NCBI RefSeq assembly: GCF_900115245.1
Contig: NZ_FOVT01000002.1
Coordinates: forward strand, 191,005 to 255,004
Length of the DNA stretch: 64,000 nt
From: Mesorhizobium sp. NFR06
Lineage (GTDB): Bacteria; Pseudomonadota; Alphaproteobacteria; Rhizobiales; Rhizobiaceae
Direction of reading: 5' to 3'
In this document: in pieces, positions 8,172 through 17,249 of the stretch
Layout of the letters: the number at the start of each line of letters is the position of its first letter
How positions within the stretch are numbered: the first letter of the stretch is position 1
Notes under the pieces: generated by a model
Told to the model about the DNA's origin: nothing
Databases searched by the model: none
Seen by the model: the letters and a program-made list of their open reading frames with translations, nothing else
Program-made: the position numbers and the translations under genes

Positions 8172-9167
8172 TCAGTTGGTTTTGGTTTCGCCCGGGCGAT
8201 AGAGGATGTCGGCTGCCTTGAGCTTGCCCTTCGGCAGACGGCCGTCCCGCTCGAGAATGTTCACCCAGAAGTCGACGTCGCGGTCGGTCACCGCCGCCTT
8301 TTCGCGCAGGCCGAAGCCGGTCCAGTAGCGCGCAAGCTCGCCGTTCTCGCCGCGCCTGTTGAGAATGTCGGCGAGAAGCTTGCGCGTCTCGTCCGGGTTT
8401 TGCCGCGACCAGTCGGCGGCACGCGCCGACTGCTCGGCGAAGTTGCGGGCAGCGTCGGGATTGGCGGCGATGAAATCGCGCCGCAGCACGACGAAACCGC
8501 CGGCGATCTCGCCGAGCACATCGGTGTCGTTGAAGACGCCGCGCACGCCGCCATTGGCGACCAGTTGGCCGGCGAAGGTCGCCTGCCAGTAGCCCAGCCC
8601 GGCGACATCGACCTGACGCGAGCGCAACGTCTGTTCGAGCTGCGGTCCCGGTACCACGACCAGCTTGGCCGCGTCCGGCGGCAGCCCGACGCCATGCAGC
8701 GCCTCCCTCACCGTGTAGTCGAGATGGGCGCCGAGCGTGTTGACCGAAATCGTCTTGCCGGCGATGTCGGCGATCGACTTGATCGGGCTGTCTTCGAGCA
8801 CGTAGAAGACGCTCTTGACGTCCTTGTTGATGCCGTTGCTTGGGTAGGCCGCGACGAAGTCGTTGCCGCCGGCGATCGAGTTGATCACGGCCGGCGTGGC
8901 GGCCGAGCCCAGGTCGACGCTGCCGGAGGCGAGCGCGAACAGCGATTCCGGGCCGCCGCCGGAATAGCCGACATTCTCCAGCTCGATGCCGAGGCCCTTG
9001 AAATAGCCGAGCTCGTCGGCGAGCTCATGCGGGGAGATGCCGCCGCGGCTGGCGAGATAACGTATCTTGACGGAAGCGGCTTGCGCCCTGGCGATCGATG
9101 GCATGCCGGCGAGGATGCCGGCGGCAAGCGGAGCGCCAAGGAGAAGCGAACGGCGGGTGATGCTCAT
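8172..9167 (-). CDS. Sulfonate-type ABC substrate-binding protein, Tat-exported
   Basis: A 331-residue periplasmic binding protein of the SsuA/NrtA family. The N-terminus ITRRSLLLG followed by a hydrophobic stretch and ARAQA is a twin-arginine signal. The mature part starts SVKIRYLASRGG and contains ALASGSVDLGS and the later VPGPQLEQTLRSRQVDV segment. The start is ATG 9167, where the signal peptide begins; a much longer in-frame reading to 9854 overlaps the permease and is spurious. It captures the organosulfur ligand for the permease/ATPase pair either side of it. Confidence 0.88.
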   Translation of the reverse strand: MSITRRSLLLGAPLAAGILAGMPSIARAQAASVKIRYLASRGGISPHELADELGYFKGLGIELENVGYSGGGPESLFALASGSVDLGSAATPAVINSIAGGNDFVAAYPSNGINKDVKSVFYVLEDSPIKSIADIAGKTISVNTLGAHLDYTVREALHGVGLPPDAAKLVVVPGPQLEQTLRSRQVDVAGLGYWQATFAGQLVANGGVRGVFNDTDVLGEIAGGFVVLRRDFIAANPDAARNFAEQSARAADWSRQNPDETRKLLADILNRRGENGELARYWTGFGLREKAAVTDRDVDFWVNILERDGRLPKGKLKAADILYRPGETKTN

Positions 9168-9180
9168 GATCGGGCCTTTC

Positions 9181-9214
9181 GTGTTGGGAGGGCGGGTGTG
9201 TTGGGAGGACGGGG
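9181..9214. repeat. 17-bp tandem duplication
   Basis: GTGTTGGGAGGGCGGGT (9181-9197) is followed at once by GTGTTGGGAGGACGGGG (9198-9214). It fills most of the gap between the permease stop and the binding-protein start, on the transcribed leader side. Confidence 0.75.
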
Positions 9215-9226
9215 AGGAACAGCCGC

Positions 9227-10072
9227 TCAGCCGGCCGGATTGCTCCAGCGGCACAGGCGCCGCTGCAGGATGACCAGCGCCTGGTTGGCGATCAGGCCAA
9301 GCGCCGCGAGGATGACGATCGCCGCGAACATCAGCGGGATTTGGAAATTGTACTGCGCGTTCATCACCTGGAAGCCGATGCCCTTGTTGGCGCCGATCAT
9401 TTCCGAGGCGATCAGGAGCAGCAGCGCGGTGGTGGCGCCGAGCCTCAGGCCGACGAAGATCGAAGGCACCGCGCCCGGCAGCACGACGCGGCGGAAAATG
9501 GTGAGCTGACGAGCGCCGTAGACGCGGGCCATTTCGAGCAGCTTTGGGTCGACTTCCTTGACGCCGCTGATGGTGTTGAGCAGCAGCGGAAACAGCGTCG
9601 CCCAGAAGATGACAAATACTTTCGAGGCTTCGCCCAGTCCCAGAAGCAGGATGAAAACCGGGTAGAGCGCGAGCGCCGAGGTCTGACGAAACAGCTGCAG
9701 GATCGGGTCGAGCGCCATTTCCACGGCGCGCGCCTGGCCCATGACCAGGCCGAGTGGGATGGCGACGACGACGGCCGCCACGAAAGCGAGGCCGGCGCGC
9801 TGCAGGCTGATGGCGATGTCGCCGAGCAGGCTGCCGCCGGCAACACCTTTCCAAAGCGCGACGATGATCGCGTCGATCGGCGGCAGCACCGCGGCATTGA
9901 CCCAGCCGCGGCTCGCCGCCACCTGCCAGAGCGCGAGGAATCCCAGCAGCACGCCATAGCGCGACAGAATTCGTCCCGAGGCCCGGCCGGCTAGTCGCAG
10001 GGAGTCCATGGGCAGGGCGTTGCCCTCTCGCCGGCCGACGCCAACCGTCCGTTCGATGTGTTGCAAGGTCAT
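9227..10072 (-). CDS. ABC transporter permease, sulfonate type (SsuC-like)
   Basis: A 281-residue inner-membrane protein with about six hydrophobic segments. The EAA loop appears as EMARVYGARQLTIFRRVVLPGAVPSIFVGLRLG, the coupling-helix signature of the SsuC/TauC/NrtB permeases. It starts with ATG 10072 after AAGGCAAGACG, 24 bp downstream of the monooxygenase stop. It forms the membrane channel for the SsuA-like and SsuB-like proteins encoded next to it. Confidence 0.9.
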   Translation of the reverse strand: MTLQHIERTVGVGRREGNALPMDSLRLAGRASGRILSRYGVLLGFLALWQVAASRGWVNAAVLPPIDAIIVALWKGVAGGSLLGDIAISLQRAGLAFVAAVVVAIPLGLVMGQARAVEMALDPILQLFRQTSALALYPVFILLLGLGEASKVFVIFWATLFPLLLNTISGVKEVDPKLLEMARVYGARQLTIFRRVVLPGAVPSIFVGLRLGATTALLLLIASEMIGANKGIGFQVMNAQYNFQIPLMFAAIVILAALGLIANQALVILQRRLCRWSNPAG

Positions 10073-10096
10073 CGTCTTGCCTTTCGTTTCAGCGGA

Positions 10097-11461
10097 TCAT
10101 TCGGCGGCGAGCACGGTCGAGCGCGCCGCCGCCCACGGGTTCTCCGGTCGCCTGAGGCCGAGGTTTTCGCGCAGCGTCCTGCCCTCATAGGCGGTGCGGA
10201 ACAGCCCGCGCCGCTGCAGTTCCGGGATGACCAGATCGACGAAATCGTCAAGCGCGCCGGGCAGCCACGGCGGCAGAATGTTGAAGCCGTCCGCGGCCTC
10301 GTTGACGAACCATTCCTCCAGCTGATCGGCGACCTGGACGGCGCTGCCGATCACCGTGTAATGGCCGCGCGCCGTCGCCACCCACTGATAGAGCTGGCGG
10401 ATCGTAAAATCATGCTCGTCGGCGATCTGGCGGATCAACGCCTGACGGCTCTTCATGCCTTCGGTTTCCCTGCTCGGCGGCAGCGGGCCGTCGAGCGGAT
10501 AATCCCTGAGGTCGAGCGTCTGCCCGGCCAGCGCGTTGAGCAGCGCAACGCCGTCTTCGGGCAGGATGAGCTCGTTCAACTGCTGGTATTTGGCGCGGGC
10601 CTCCTCTTCGGTGCGGCCGACGAAGGGCGCCACGCCAGGCATGATCAGCACCTGCGCCGGATCGCGGCCGGCCGCTGCCACGCGCGCCTTGATGTCGCGA
10701 TAGAACTCCTGCGCCGACGCCAGGTTCTGATGCGCTGTGAAGATCACCTCGGCAGAGGCCGCCGCGAGTCCGCGCCCGTCCTCGGACTGCCCTGCCTGCA
10801 CGACCACGGGATGGCCCTGCACCGGGCGCGGCACGTTGAGCGGTCCCTTGACGCTGAAATGCTCACCCTTGTGATTGACGTCGTGCAGCTTGTCCTTGTC
10901 GTAGAAGCGGCCGGTCTTCTTGTCGCGAATGAAAGCGTCGTCTTCCCAGCTGTCCCACAATGCCTTGACCGTCTCGACATGCTCATGCGCCCGCGCATAG
11001 CGCTCGGCATGATTGGGCTGGACGTCGCGGTTGAAATTGCGCGCCGTGTCGTCGCCGGCCGACGTCACCACGTTCCAGCCCGCGCGTCCGTTCGACAAAA
11101 GGTCGAGCGAGGCGAATTTGCGGGCGAGCGTGTAGGGTTCCTCATAGGTGGTCGAGGCGGTGGCGATGAAGCCGATACGTGTGGTCAGCGGCGCCAGCGC
11201 CGAAAACAGCGTCACCGGTTCGAAACCGGCGATCTTGGCGTTGCCGCCTTCACGCGCGCCGAGCCCGACCGTCAGATTGTCGGCGAGGAAATAGGCGTCG
11301 AACAGGCCGCGCTCGGCGGTGAGCGCCAGCTTTTTGTGGAACTCGAAATTGGTCGCGCCATCGGCCGGCGCATCCGGATGGCGCCAGGCCGCGATATGCT
11401 GGCCGCCACCGGGCAGAAAGGCGCCAAGCTTGATCTGTCTGGTTTGGCTGGAGCTGGTCAT
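10097..11461 (-). CDS. FMN-dependent monooxygenase of the NtaA/SnaA/DszA (luciferase-like) family
   Basis: This 454-residue flavin monooxygenase uses FMNH2 from a partner reductase and O2. Characteristic stretches are LGAFLPGGGQHIAAWRHP, TTRIGFIATASTTYEEPYTLARKF and the signature SNGRAGWNVVTS. Family members attack nitrilotriacetate, EDTA, dibenzothiophene sulfone, dimethyl sulfide or sulfonates. The length and motifs fit the NtaA/DszA branch better than classic SsuD. ATG 11461 follows AAGGAACCACCC. Its FMN reductase lies 37 bp upstream and the transporter downstream, so it probably desulfonates the imported compound; the exact substrate is open. Confidence 0.88.
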   Translation of the reverse strand: MTSSSQTRQIKLGAFLPGGGQHIAAWRHPDAPADGATNFEFHKKLALTAERGLFDAYFLADNLTVGLGAREGGNAKIAGFEPVTLFSALAPLTTRIGFIATASTTYEEPYTLARKFASLDLLSNGRAGWNVVTSAGDDTARNFNRDVQPNHAERYARAHEHVETVKALWDSWEDDAFIRDKKTGRFYDKDKLHDVNHKGEHFSVKGPLNVPRPVQGHPVVVQAGQSEDGRGLAAASAEVIFTAHQNLASAQEFYRDIKARVAAAGRDPAQVLIMPGVAPFVGRTEEEARAKYQQLNELILPEDGVALLNALAGQTLDLRDYPLDGPLPPSRETEGMKSRQALIRQIADEHDFTIRQLYQWVATARGHYTVIGSAVQVADQLEEWFVNEAADGFNILPPWLPGALDDFVDLVIPELQRRGLFRTAYEGRTLRENLGLRRPENPWAAARSTVLAAE

Positions 11462-11498
11462 GGGTGGTTCCTTCGGTTCGAAAACGATGGCCCGCAAT

Positions 11499-12056
11499 TC
11501 AGGCGGCGAGGCCGACGCGGCTGGCCGCGCCGACGACACGCGTGACCTCGGCGACGGCTTGCCTGGCCCGGACGTGGATGGCCTCCGACACCAGAACGCC
11601 GTCGGCGAAGTCCTTGTCCGAAGCGTAGATCGCGGTCGGCATGGTGAGCGCCTCGAAGAAGCCGAACAGCGGCCGCAGCTGATGCTCGAGGATCAGCGAA
11701 TGGCGCTCGCCGCCGCCCGTCGCCGTCAGAATGACCGGCTTGCCGCGCAACGAGGACGGATCGAGCAGGTCGAACAAGTGCTTGAAAAGTCCTGTGTAGC
11801 TGCCCTTGAAGGTCGGCGATCCGGCAACCAGCACATCGGCGCCGGTCAACTGTTGGACGATGGCGCGGGCGGGCGCGTCGAGATCGGAGAGCCGCCGTGC
11901 CGACGGGAACGACGGACCGAGGTCCTCGATGTCGTGGATTGCCGGTATGGCCCCGATGCGCCCCGCGACGTCTCCTGCGACTTGGGTGATGAAGGCCTTG
12001 GTCTTCGACGGGCGGGTCAGATTGCCGGATATTCCCACCACCAGCTTCTTGGTCAT
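11499..12056 (-). CDS. NAD(P)H-dependent FMN reductase (MsuE/SsuE-like)
   Basis: A 185-residue flavodoxin-like reductase. VVGISGNLTRPSKT is the phosphate-binding loop of the SsuE/MsuE family and VAGSPTFKGSYTGLFKHLFDLL the conserved FMN-contact and dimer segment. It supplies reduced FMN to the monooxygenase encoded just downstream. It is the first gene of the leftward operon, so the promoter should lie in the AT-rich interval 12057-12196. Gene order reductase, oxygenase, permease, binding protein, ATPase indicates one transcript for sulfur scavenging. Confidence 0.9.
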   Translation of the reverse strand: MTKKLVVGISGNLTRPSKTKAFITQVAGDVAGRIGAIPAIHDIEDLGPSFPSARRLSDLDAPARAIVQQLTGADVLVAGSPTFKGSYTGLFKHLFDLLDPSSLRGKPVILTATGGGERHSLILEHQLRPLFGFFEALTMPTAIYASDKDFADGVLVSEAIHVRARQAVAEVTRVVGAASRVGLAA

Positions 12057-12196
12057 CTTCGCGCTCTCCTCGCGGGCATTTCTTCATTAAGCCTACCGAT
12101 TTTATAGAATTAAATGAGCGAGAAGATTTCAAAAGCAGCCGCATGGAGAGATTGGGTTTGCGCCCTGACGCCGTTGATTGGTTCAGCCGATGCGGG
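12057..12196 (-). promoter_or_regulatory. Likely promoter region of the sulfur-scavenging operon
   Basis: This 140-bp gap between the GST stop and the FMN reductase start is clearly AT-richer than its surroundings. On the minus strand it reads ATTCTATAAAATCGGTAGG about 50 bp before the reductase ATG. Sulfonate operons are usually switched on by sulfate limitation through a LysR regulator; no such gene is in the window. Confidence 0.4.
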
Positions 12197-12841
12197 TCAC
12201 GCCTCGATCTTGACCGGCGGCAGTTGCGGCGCGTGCAGCCCTTGGAACGGGTCGCGCCAGGCGTCGATCGCCTCCAGCCGCCGATACCAGCGATGGATCG
12301 ACGGGTAATCGTCGAGCGGCAACCCGGCGACGTCGTTGAAGGGAAGGAACGTCGCCATGCGGAAGTCCGCATAGGAGACGGAATTGCCGGCCAGCCATGC
12401 GCGTCCGGAAAGCTCGGGCTCGAGGACTGCCGCAGCCGCATGGAACTGCCTTAGTCCGTCTTCTACGACCGCCTGGTCGATTGGACCGATGCCATAACGC
12501 TGCTTGGTCCCGCGCTCGAAATGCACCATGTCGCAGGCGAATGCGAACCGTTCCTTGGCCCAGCTTATCCAGCGGATCATGTCCGGCTCGTCATCACCGG
12601 TTCGCCAGAAATCCGAATGCGTCACGCGCGACACGCGGCAGGCGATGGCATCGGCCTCCCACAGGCTCCATCCCGATCCCACCAGTATGGGCAATGTCAG
12701 ATTGGGGTTGAGAGCGCGATAGCGCTCGGCTTGCCCCGGCGCCATCGGCGATGCGAATTCGAACGCGATCTCCGCTTTGACATAGCGTGCCGTGGCGACG
12801 GCAAGGCGAGGATTGGGATTGCGGCTGAACAGAAGCTTCAT
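12197..12841 (-). CDS. Glutathione S-transferase family protein
   Basis: A 214-residue cytosolic protein with the two-domain GST layout. The N-terminal thioredoxin-like half contains LLFSRNPNPRLAVATARY and the cis-Pro segment LTLPILV. The helical C-terminal half has SGRAWLAGNSVSYADFRMATFL, the usual N-capping motif. ATG 12841 is favoured over ATG 12853 because GGGGA precedes it. It may conjugate electrophiles to glutathione. It is upstream of the sulfur operon on the same strand, but a 140-bp gap argues for separate transcription. Confidence 0.85.
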   Translation of the reverse strand: MKLLFSRNPNPRLAVATARYVKAEIAFEFASPMAPGQAERYRALNPNLTLPILVGSGWSLWEADAIACRVSRVTHSDFWRTGDDEPDMIRWISWAKERFAFACDMVHFERGTKQRYGIGPIDQAVVEDGLRQFHAAAAVLEPELSGRAWLAGNSVSYADFRMATFLPFNDVAGLPLDDYPSIHRWYRRLEAIDAWRDPFQGLHAPQLPPVKIEA

Positions 12842-13305
12842 ATCGGTCCCCATCGATTCTCGAGCGTTTGCCCCAGGACGATTGAAATCCGCCCGATCCT
12901 ACATTGCAAAGCCGCTGGACGTGGCGCAGCAACTTGGCGCCGCTTGACGGCCACACCGAATGTGGGTCGGTATGGGCGACTGCGACCTGGCGCGGGACGG
13001 AATTTGTCTGGCGGCAAGCCCTGGACCATGGGTTTTTGACGAAGCCGGCCATCTTTCGGAGCCGCCGCGGGACCTTCAAGCCCAACAGCTTGCGCCCTCG
13101 CCTGCCTTCCGCTATAGAGCCGCCACCCGCGTAGACACCCTTGGAGGCAACGCGGAGGAAGGCCGGCCAGGCCTCGCATGATCCCCAGACGCATTTGGAT
13201 CGCCAAACGCATCGGATAGATCGTGCAGGGCCGCGACGGCTTTCGACGTTTACGGTTGGCCTCGTGCTTGCCGCAAGCGCTCCATAACACGCGAAAGGAA
13301 ATGCC
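12842..13305. other. Long intergenic region upstream of rplY
   Basis: No gene, tRNA or repeat could be supported in these 464 bases. Open frames here have no recognisable protein features. The right end holds the rplY leader with a GAAAGGAA ribosome site just before its ATG, so the rplY promoter and the divergent GST promoter must both lie here. Confidence 0.5.
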
Positions 13306-13947
13306 ATGAGCCACGATGCTTACGAGCTCAAGGCCGAAGCGCGCGAACAGGTCGGTAAGGGGTCCGCCCGTGCAGTTCGTCGCAACGGTAAAGTGCCTGC
13401 AGTTATTTACGGCGACAAGCAGCCCCCTCTGGCTATCGCCCTGAACTACAAGGACCTCTTCTACAAGATCCACGGCGGCGGGTTCCTGACCACGATCGCC
13501 ACGATCGATGTCGACGGCAAGAAGATCCAGGTCCTGCCGAAGGATTTCCAGCTCGACCCGGTCAAGGATTTTCCTGTCCATGTCGACTTCCTGCGCATCG
13601 GCAAGGACACCGAGGTCAATGTCGACGTGCCCGTCCACTTCATCAATGAGGAAAAGTCGCCCGGCATCAAGCGCGGCGGCGTGCTCAACATCGTGCGTCA
13701 CGAAGTCGAGTTCCACTGCCCGGCCAATGCGATCCCGGAATTCATCACCGTCGATCTCACCGGCACCGACATCGGCGACTCGATCCACATCTCGGCGGTC
13801 AAGCTGCCGGCCGGCGTCAAGCCGGTCATCTCCGATCGCGACTTCACCATCGCGACCATTGCCGGTTCGTCGGCGATGAAGCCGGAGGCGGAAGCGACCC
13901 CGGAGGCTGTGGAAGAGACGGCCGCCCCGGCGACCGAAGAGAAGTAA
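13306..13947 (+). CDS. rplY: 50S ribosomal protein L25 (general stress protein Ctc type)
   Basis: L25 binds 5S rRNA in the large subunit. The 213-residue form has the N-terminal L25 domain ([28 protein letters not shown]) and the C-terminal TL5 beta domain (about 95-190: [19 protein letters not shown] through [11 protein letters not shown]), ending in a Glu/Ala-rich tail of about 25 residues common in alphaproteobacteria. It is followed by pth and ychF on the same strand, the usual rhizobial order. A palindromic repeat follows the stop. Confidence 0.97.
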   Translation: MSHDAYELKAEAREQVGKGSARAVRRNGKVPAVIYGDKQPPLAIALNYKDLFYKIHGGGFLTTIATIDVDGKKIQVLPKDFQLDPVKDFPVHVDFLRIGKDTEVNVDVPVHFINEEKSPGIKRGGVLNIVRHEVEFHCPANAIPEFITVDLTGTDIGDSIHISAVKLPAGVKPVISDRDFTIATIAGSSAMKPEAEATPEAVEETAAPATEEK

Positions 13948-13949
13948 TT

Positions 13950-14040
13950 CTCCGAGCCGGGTGATTTCATCCGGCTCTAAATCAAAGAAATAGAGCATGA
14001 TGTTTTCCGAAAACCGCTTCACACTTTTCGGCATCATGCC
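13950..14040. repeat. Palindromic repeat family 1, copy A (between rplY and pth)
   Basis: Two hairpins stand side by side. GAGCCGG (13954-13960) pairs with CCGGCTC (13971-13977). GCATGATG (13995-14002) plus CCGAAAA (14007-14013) pairs with TTTTCGG (14025-14031) plus CATCATGC (14032-14039). The loop CCGCTTCACAC is shared with the reverse-oriented copy at 33528-33637. It may also end rplY transcription. Confidence 0.85.
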
Positions 14041-14060
14041 CTAGGCGTCCGGAGGCGGCG

Positions 14061-14783
14061 ATGCTTGTCTTTGCAGGCCTCGGCAATCCGGGCGCGAAAT
14101 ACGAAAACAACCGGCACAATGTCGGCTTCATGGCGGCGGACGCGATTGCCCGCCGCCATTCCTTTTCGCCCTGGTCGCGCAAGTTCCAGGGCTTGATTTG
14201 CGAAGGCACGCTGGGCGGCGAAAAGATCCTGCTGATCAAGCCGCAGACCTTCATGAACCTGTCCGGACAGTCGGTCGGCGAAGCGCTGCGCTTCTACAAA
14301 CTCGAACCGGCCGCGCTTACCGTTTTCTATGACGAGATCGACCTTGCCGCCGGCAAGCTCAGGATCAAGGTGGGCGGCGGTTCCGGCGGCCACAACGGCA
14401 TCCGCTCGCTCGACCAGCATGTCGGCAACGCCTATCGCCGGGTGCGCATCGGTGTCGGCCATCCCGGCGTCAAGGAGATGGTGCACGGCCACGTGCTCGG
14501 CGATTTCGCCAAGGCCGATCGCGAGTGGCTCGACGTGCTGCTCGCGGCAATCGCCGACGACGCCGGCTTGCTGGCAAAGGGCGACGACAGCTCGTTCATG
14601 AACCGCGTCACGCTGGCCTTACGCGACAAGCTTGTGCCGACCGGCGATGACGACCGCCCGCCGCCCAAGGCGCCGAAACAGCAAAGCCACATCCGCCAGG
14701 CGCGCCCACAGCAGCCGGCCGCAAAGTTTCCCGAAAGCAGTCCGATGGCCGCCATGCTGAAGAAGCTGTTCAAAAAAGACTGA
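14061..14783 (+). CDS. pth: Peptidyl-tRNA hydrolase
   Basis: Pth releases tRNA from peptidyl-tRNAs that drop off the ribosome. The 240-residue protein carries [18 protein letters not shown] at the N-terminus, including the catalytic His, then [31 protein letters not shown] and [13 protein letters not shown]. The core ends near residue 190; the remaining 50 residues form a Pro/Gln/Lys-rich tail seen in rhizobial homologues. Its position between rplY and ychF is conserved. Confidence 0.97.
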   Translation: MLVFAGLGNPGAKYENNRHNVGFMAADAIARRHSFSPWSRKFQGLICEGTLGGEKILLIKPQTFMNLSGQSVGEALRFYKLEPAALTVFYDEIDLAAGKLRIKVGGGSGGHNGIRSLDQHVGNAYRRVRIGVGHPGVKEMVHGHVLGDFAKADREWLDVLLAAIADDAGLLAKGDDSSFMNRVTLALRDKLVPTGDDDRPPPKAPKQQSHIRQARPQQPAAKFPESSPMAAMLKKLFKKD

Positions 14784-15050
14784 GAGCATGGCGTTGCTCG
14801 CGCAAGAACCGTTCGGCGCCCGTGAGGAAGCCTTGATCGGCTTTTGCCTCTCGCCCTTGCGCTCGAGCACGACCGAGCCTTCACGGGCAGCGACGCGTGG
14901 CTCTCGCCAGACTGCGCCCGCCTTGGGCGGTGATCCGCATCAACCAGATCACCAGCCGCGAGGCGGCTCGGCCGATCAGGGCTTGACGTTCGTCACCCCT
15001 ATCGCCCATAGCCCTCACCAAAATCGAATTCCCGATAGGACCGGACGAAC

Positions 15051-16154
15051 ATGGGTTTCAAATGTGGCATCGTTGGCTTGCCCAACGTCGGCAAGTCGAC
15101 GCTGTTCAACGCGTTGACCAGGACGGCGGCCGCCCAGGCCGCCAATTATCCGTTCTGCACCATCGAGCCGAACACCGGCGAAGTGGCGGTTCCCGATCCG
15201 CGCCTGCAGAAGATCGCGGCCATCGGCAAGTCGAAGGAAATCATCCCGACCCGCATCTCCTTCGTCGATATCGCCGGCCTGGTGCGCGGCGCCTCCAAGG
15301 GCGAAGGCCTCGGCAACCAGTTCCTCGCCAACATCCGCGAGGTCGACGCTATCGTGCATGTGCTGCGCTGCTTCGAAGATGATGACATCACCCATGTCGA
15401 GGGCCGCATCGATCCGGTCGCGGACGCCGAGACGGTCGAGACCGAGCTGATGCTTGCGGATCTCGAAAGCCTCGAGCGCCGGATCGCCCAGATCCGCAAG
15501 CGCGCCGCCGGCAAGGACAAGGAAGCCATGGCCGTGCTGCCGATGATGGAGGCAGCGCTTGAATTGCTGCAGGCCGGCAAGCCAACGCGCCTCCTGCTCA
15601 ACGGCATCGCGCAGGAGGACCTGCGCATCCTGCAAGGACTGAACCTGCTCACCTCTCATCCCGTTCTCTATGTCTGCAACGTCGCCGAGGCCGACGCCGC
15701 CACCGGCAACGAGCACACCAAGGCGGTGGAGAAGATGGCGGCCGCGCAGGGCGCCGGCACGGTGGTGATCTCGGCGGCGATCGAGGCGGAAGTCGCCCAG
15801 CTTTCCGACGAAGAGGAAATGGAATTCCTTGCCTCGATCGGCCTCGACGAGCCGGGCCTCAACAAGGTCATCCGCGCCGGCTACGAGCTTTTGCAGCTGA
15901 TCACCTATTTCACCGTCGGGCCGAAGGAGACGCGCGCTTGGACGATCCACAAGGGCGACAAGGCCCCGCAGGCGGCTGGCGTCATTCACACCGACTTCGA
16001 GCGAGGCTTCATTCGCGCCCAGACGATCGCCTACAACGACTTCGTCACGCTGGGCGGCGAAGTGGCGGCCAAGGAAGCCGGCAAGGCGCGCGACGAGGGC
16101 AAGGAATATGTCGTCCAGGACGGCGACATCATGCTGTTCAAGTTCAACACCTGA
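15051..16154 (+). CDS. ychF: Ribosome-binding ATPase/GTPase YchF (Obg family)
   Basis: A 367-residue P-loop protein with G1 [15 protein letters not shown], the G2/G3 region [22 protein letters not shown], a coiled-coil insertion (about 130-165) and the C-terminal TGS domain ([17 protein letters not shown] to [14 protein letters not shown]). The NxxE motif that favours ATP over GTP appears as CNVAE. YchF binds ribosomes and influences stress responses. The 266-bp gap back to pth contains short open frames but nothing I can assign. Confidence 0.97.
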   Translation: MGFKCGIVGLPNVGKSTLFNALTRTAAAQAANYPFCTIEPNTGEVAVPDPRLQKIAAIGKSKEIIPTRISFVDIAGLVRGASKGEGLGNQFLANIREVDAIVHVLRCFEDDDITHVEGRIDPVADAETVETELMLADLESLERRIAQIRKRAAGKDKEAMAVLPMMEAALELLQAGKPTRLLLNGIAQEDLRILQGLNLLTSHPVLYVCNVAEADAATGNEHTKAVEKMAAAQGAGTVVISAAIEAEVAQLSDEEEMEFLASIGLDEPGLNKVIRAGYELLQLITYFTVGPKETRAWTIHKGDKAPQAAGVIHTDFERGFIRAQTIAYNDFVTLGGEVAAKEAGKARDEGKEYVVQDGDIMLFKFNT

Positions 16155-16174
16155 TCTCCAGGGAGAACCCGGCG

Positions 16175-17149
16175 ATGATAAAAGCCTTCGTCGTGGACAA
16201 TGATCGCCTGCGCCCCACCGAGGATCTCGCGGCGGATGGCGACAGGGTCGTCTGGGCCGACCTCTTCAATCCGAGCAAGGAGGAAGAGGCGCGTATCGAG
16301 AACTGGCTGGGCATTGCCATCCCGACCCGCGAGGAGATGGAGGAGATCGAGATCTCGAGCCGCCTGTATGTCGAGGACGGCGGCTACTTCATGACCGCCG
16401 TGCTGCCGGCGCAGACCGAGGCCGACGATCCCTTGATGTCGCCGGTGACCTTTGCGCTTGCCGGCAACCGGCTGATCACCATCCGCTACCACGAACCCAA
16501 GGCCTTCAAGACTTTCCCGCTGCGCGCCGAGAAGGTGGCGACCGGCTGCACCAGCGGCGACACCATTCTGATCGGTCTTCTCGAAGCGATCGTCGATCGC
16601 CTCGCCGACATCCTCGAGCGCGCCGGCCGCGATGTGGAAGCGATCTCACGTGACATTTTCGAGGCGCGCTCGACCCAAGCCTCGAAGCGCAACCGCGATT
16701 TCCAGGAACTGCTGAAAGGCATCGGCCGCAAGGAGGACCTCGCGTCCTCGGTCCGCGACAGCCTGATTTCGTTGCAGCGCCTGGCCGGCTTTCTCGCCCA
16801 TGTCGCGGCCCAGACCAAGATGAGCAAGGACGTGCGCGCCCGCATCAAGACGCTGTCGCGCGACGTGCTGTCGCTCGCCGACCACGCCACCTTCCTGTCG
16901 CAGAAGATCTCGTTCCTGCTCGATGCCACGCTCGGCATGATCTCTATCGAGCAGAACGCCATCATCAAGATCTTCTCGGTCGCCGCCGTCATCTTCCTGC
17001 CGCCGACGCTCGTCGCCTCGATCTACGGCATGAATTTCGACATCATCCCCGAGCTGAAATGGGAGTTCGGCTACCCTTTCGCCATCGGCCTGATGGTGGT
17101 CTCGGCGATCCTGCCCTTCTGGTATTTCCGCCGTCGCGGCTGGCTCTGA
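16175..17149 (+). CDS. CorA family magnesium/divalent cation channel
   Basis: A 324-residue protein with a long cytoplasmic N-terminal domain, a stalk helix, and two C-terminal membrane segments. The family signature YGMNF follows the first segment (IFLPPTLVASIYGMNF), and a basic tail RRRGWL ends the protein. It should form a pentameric Mg2+ (or Ni2+/Co2+) channel in the inner membrane. ATG 16175 is chosen because GGGAG precedes it; longer in-frame readings run back into ychF. It lies 20 bp after ychF and may be co-transcribed. Confidence 0.92.
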   Translation: MIKAFVVDNDRLRPTEDLAADGDRVVWADLFNPSKEEEARIENWLGIAIPTREEMEEIEISSRLYVEDGGYFMTAVLPAQTEADDPLMSPVTFALAGNRLITIRYHEPKAFKTFPLRAEKVATGCTSGDTILIGLLEAIVDRLADILERAGRDVEAISRDIFEARSTQASKRNRDFQELLKGIGRKEDLASSVRDSLISLQRLAGFLAHVAAQTKMSKDVRARIKTLSRDVLSLADHATFLSQKISFLLDATLGMISIEQNAIIKIFSVAAVIFLPPTLVASIYGMNFDIIPELKWEFGYPFAIGLMVVSAILPFWYFRRRGWL

Positions 17150-17249
17150 TACCGTCGCCGTTCGACTGGCTTACCAGAAAGCACTTGACCAAATCGCTGC
17201 CGGCCTGCATCCGGGTTGCCCGATCTTTGGGATTAACCGGATTGCCGAT

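Noticed and set aside
8172..9854. Sulfonate-binding protein reading extended to 560 residues
   Set aside because: The first 229 codons overlap the permease gene in another frame; the Tat signal peptide marks the real start at 9167.
12842..13305. tRNA or small RNA gene upstream of rplY
   Set aside because: No cloverleaf, no conserved tRNA arm and no terminator-ended transcript pattern could be found by eye.
14784..15050. Remnant gene between pth and ychF
   Set aside because: Short frames exist in all readings, but none gives a recognisable protein fragment or has a ribosome site.
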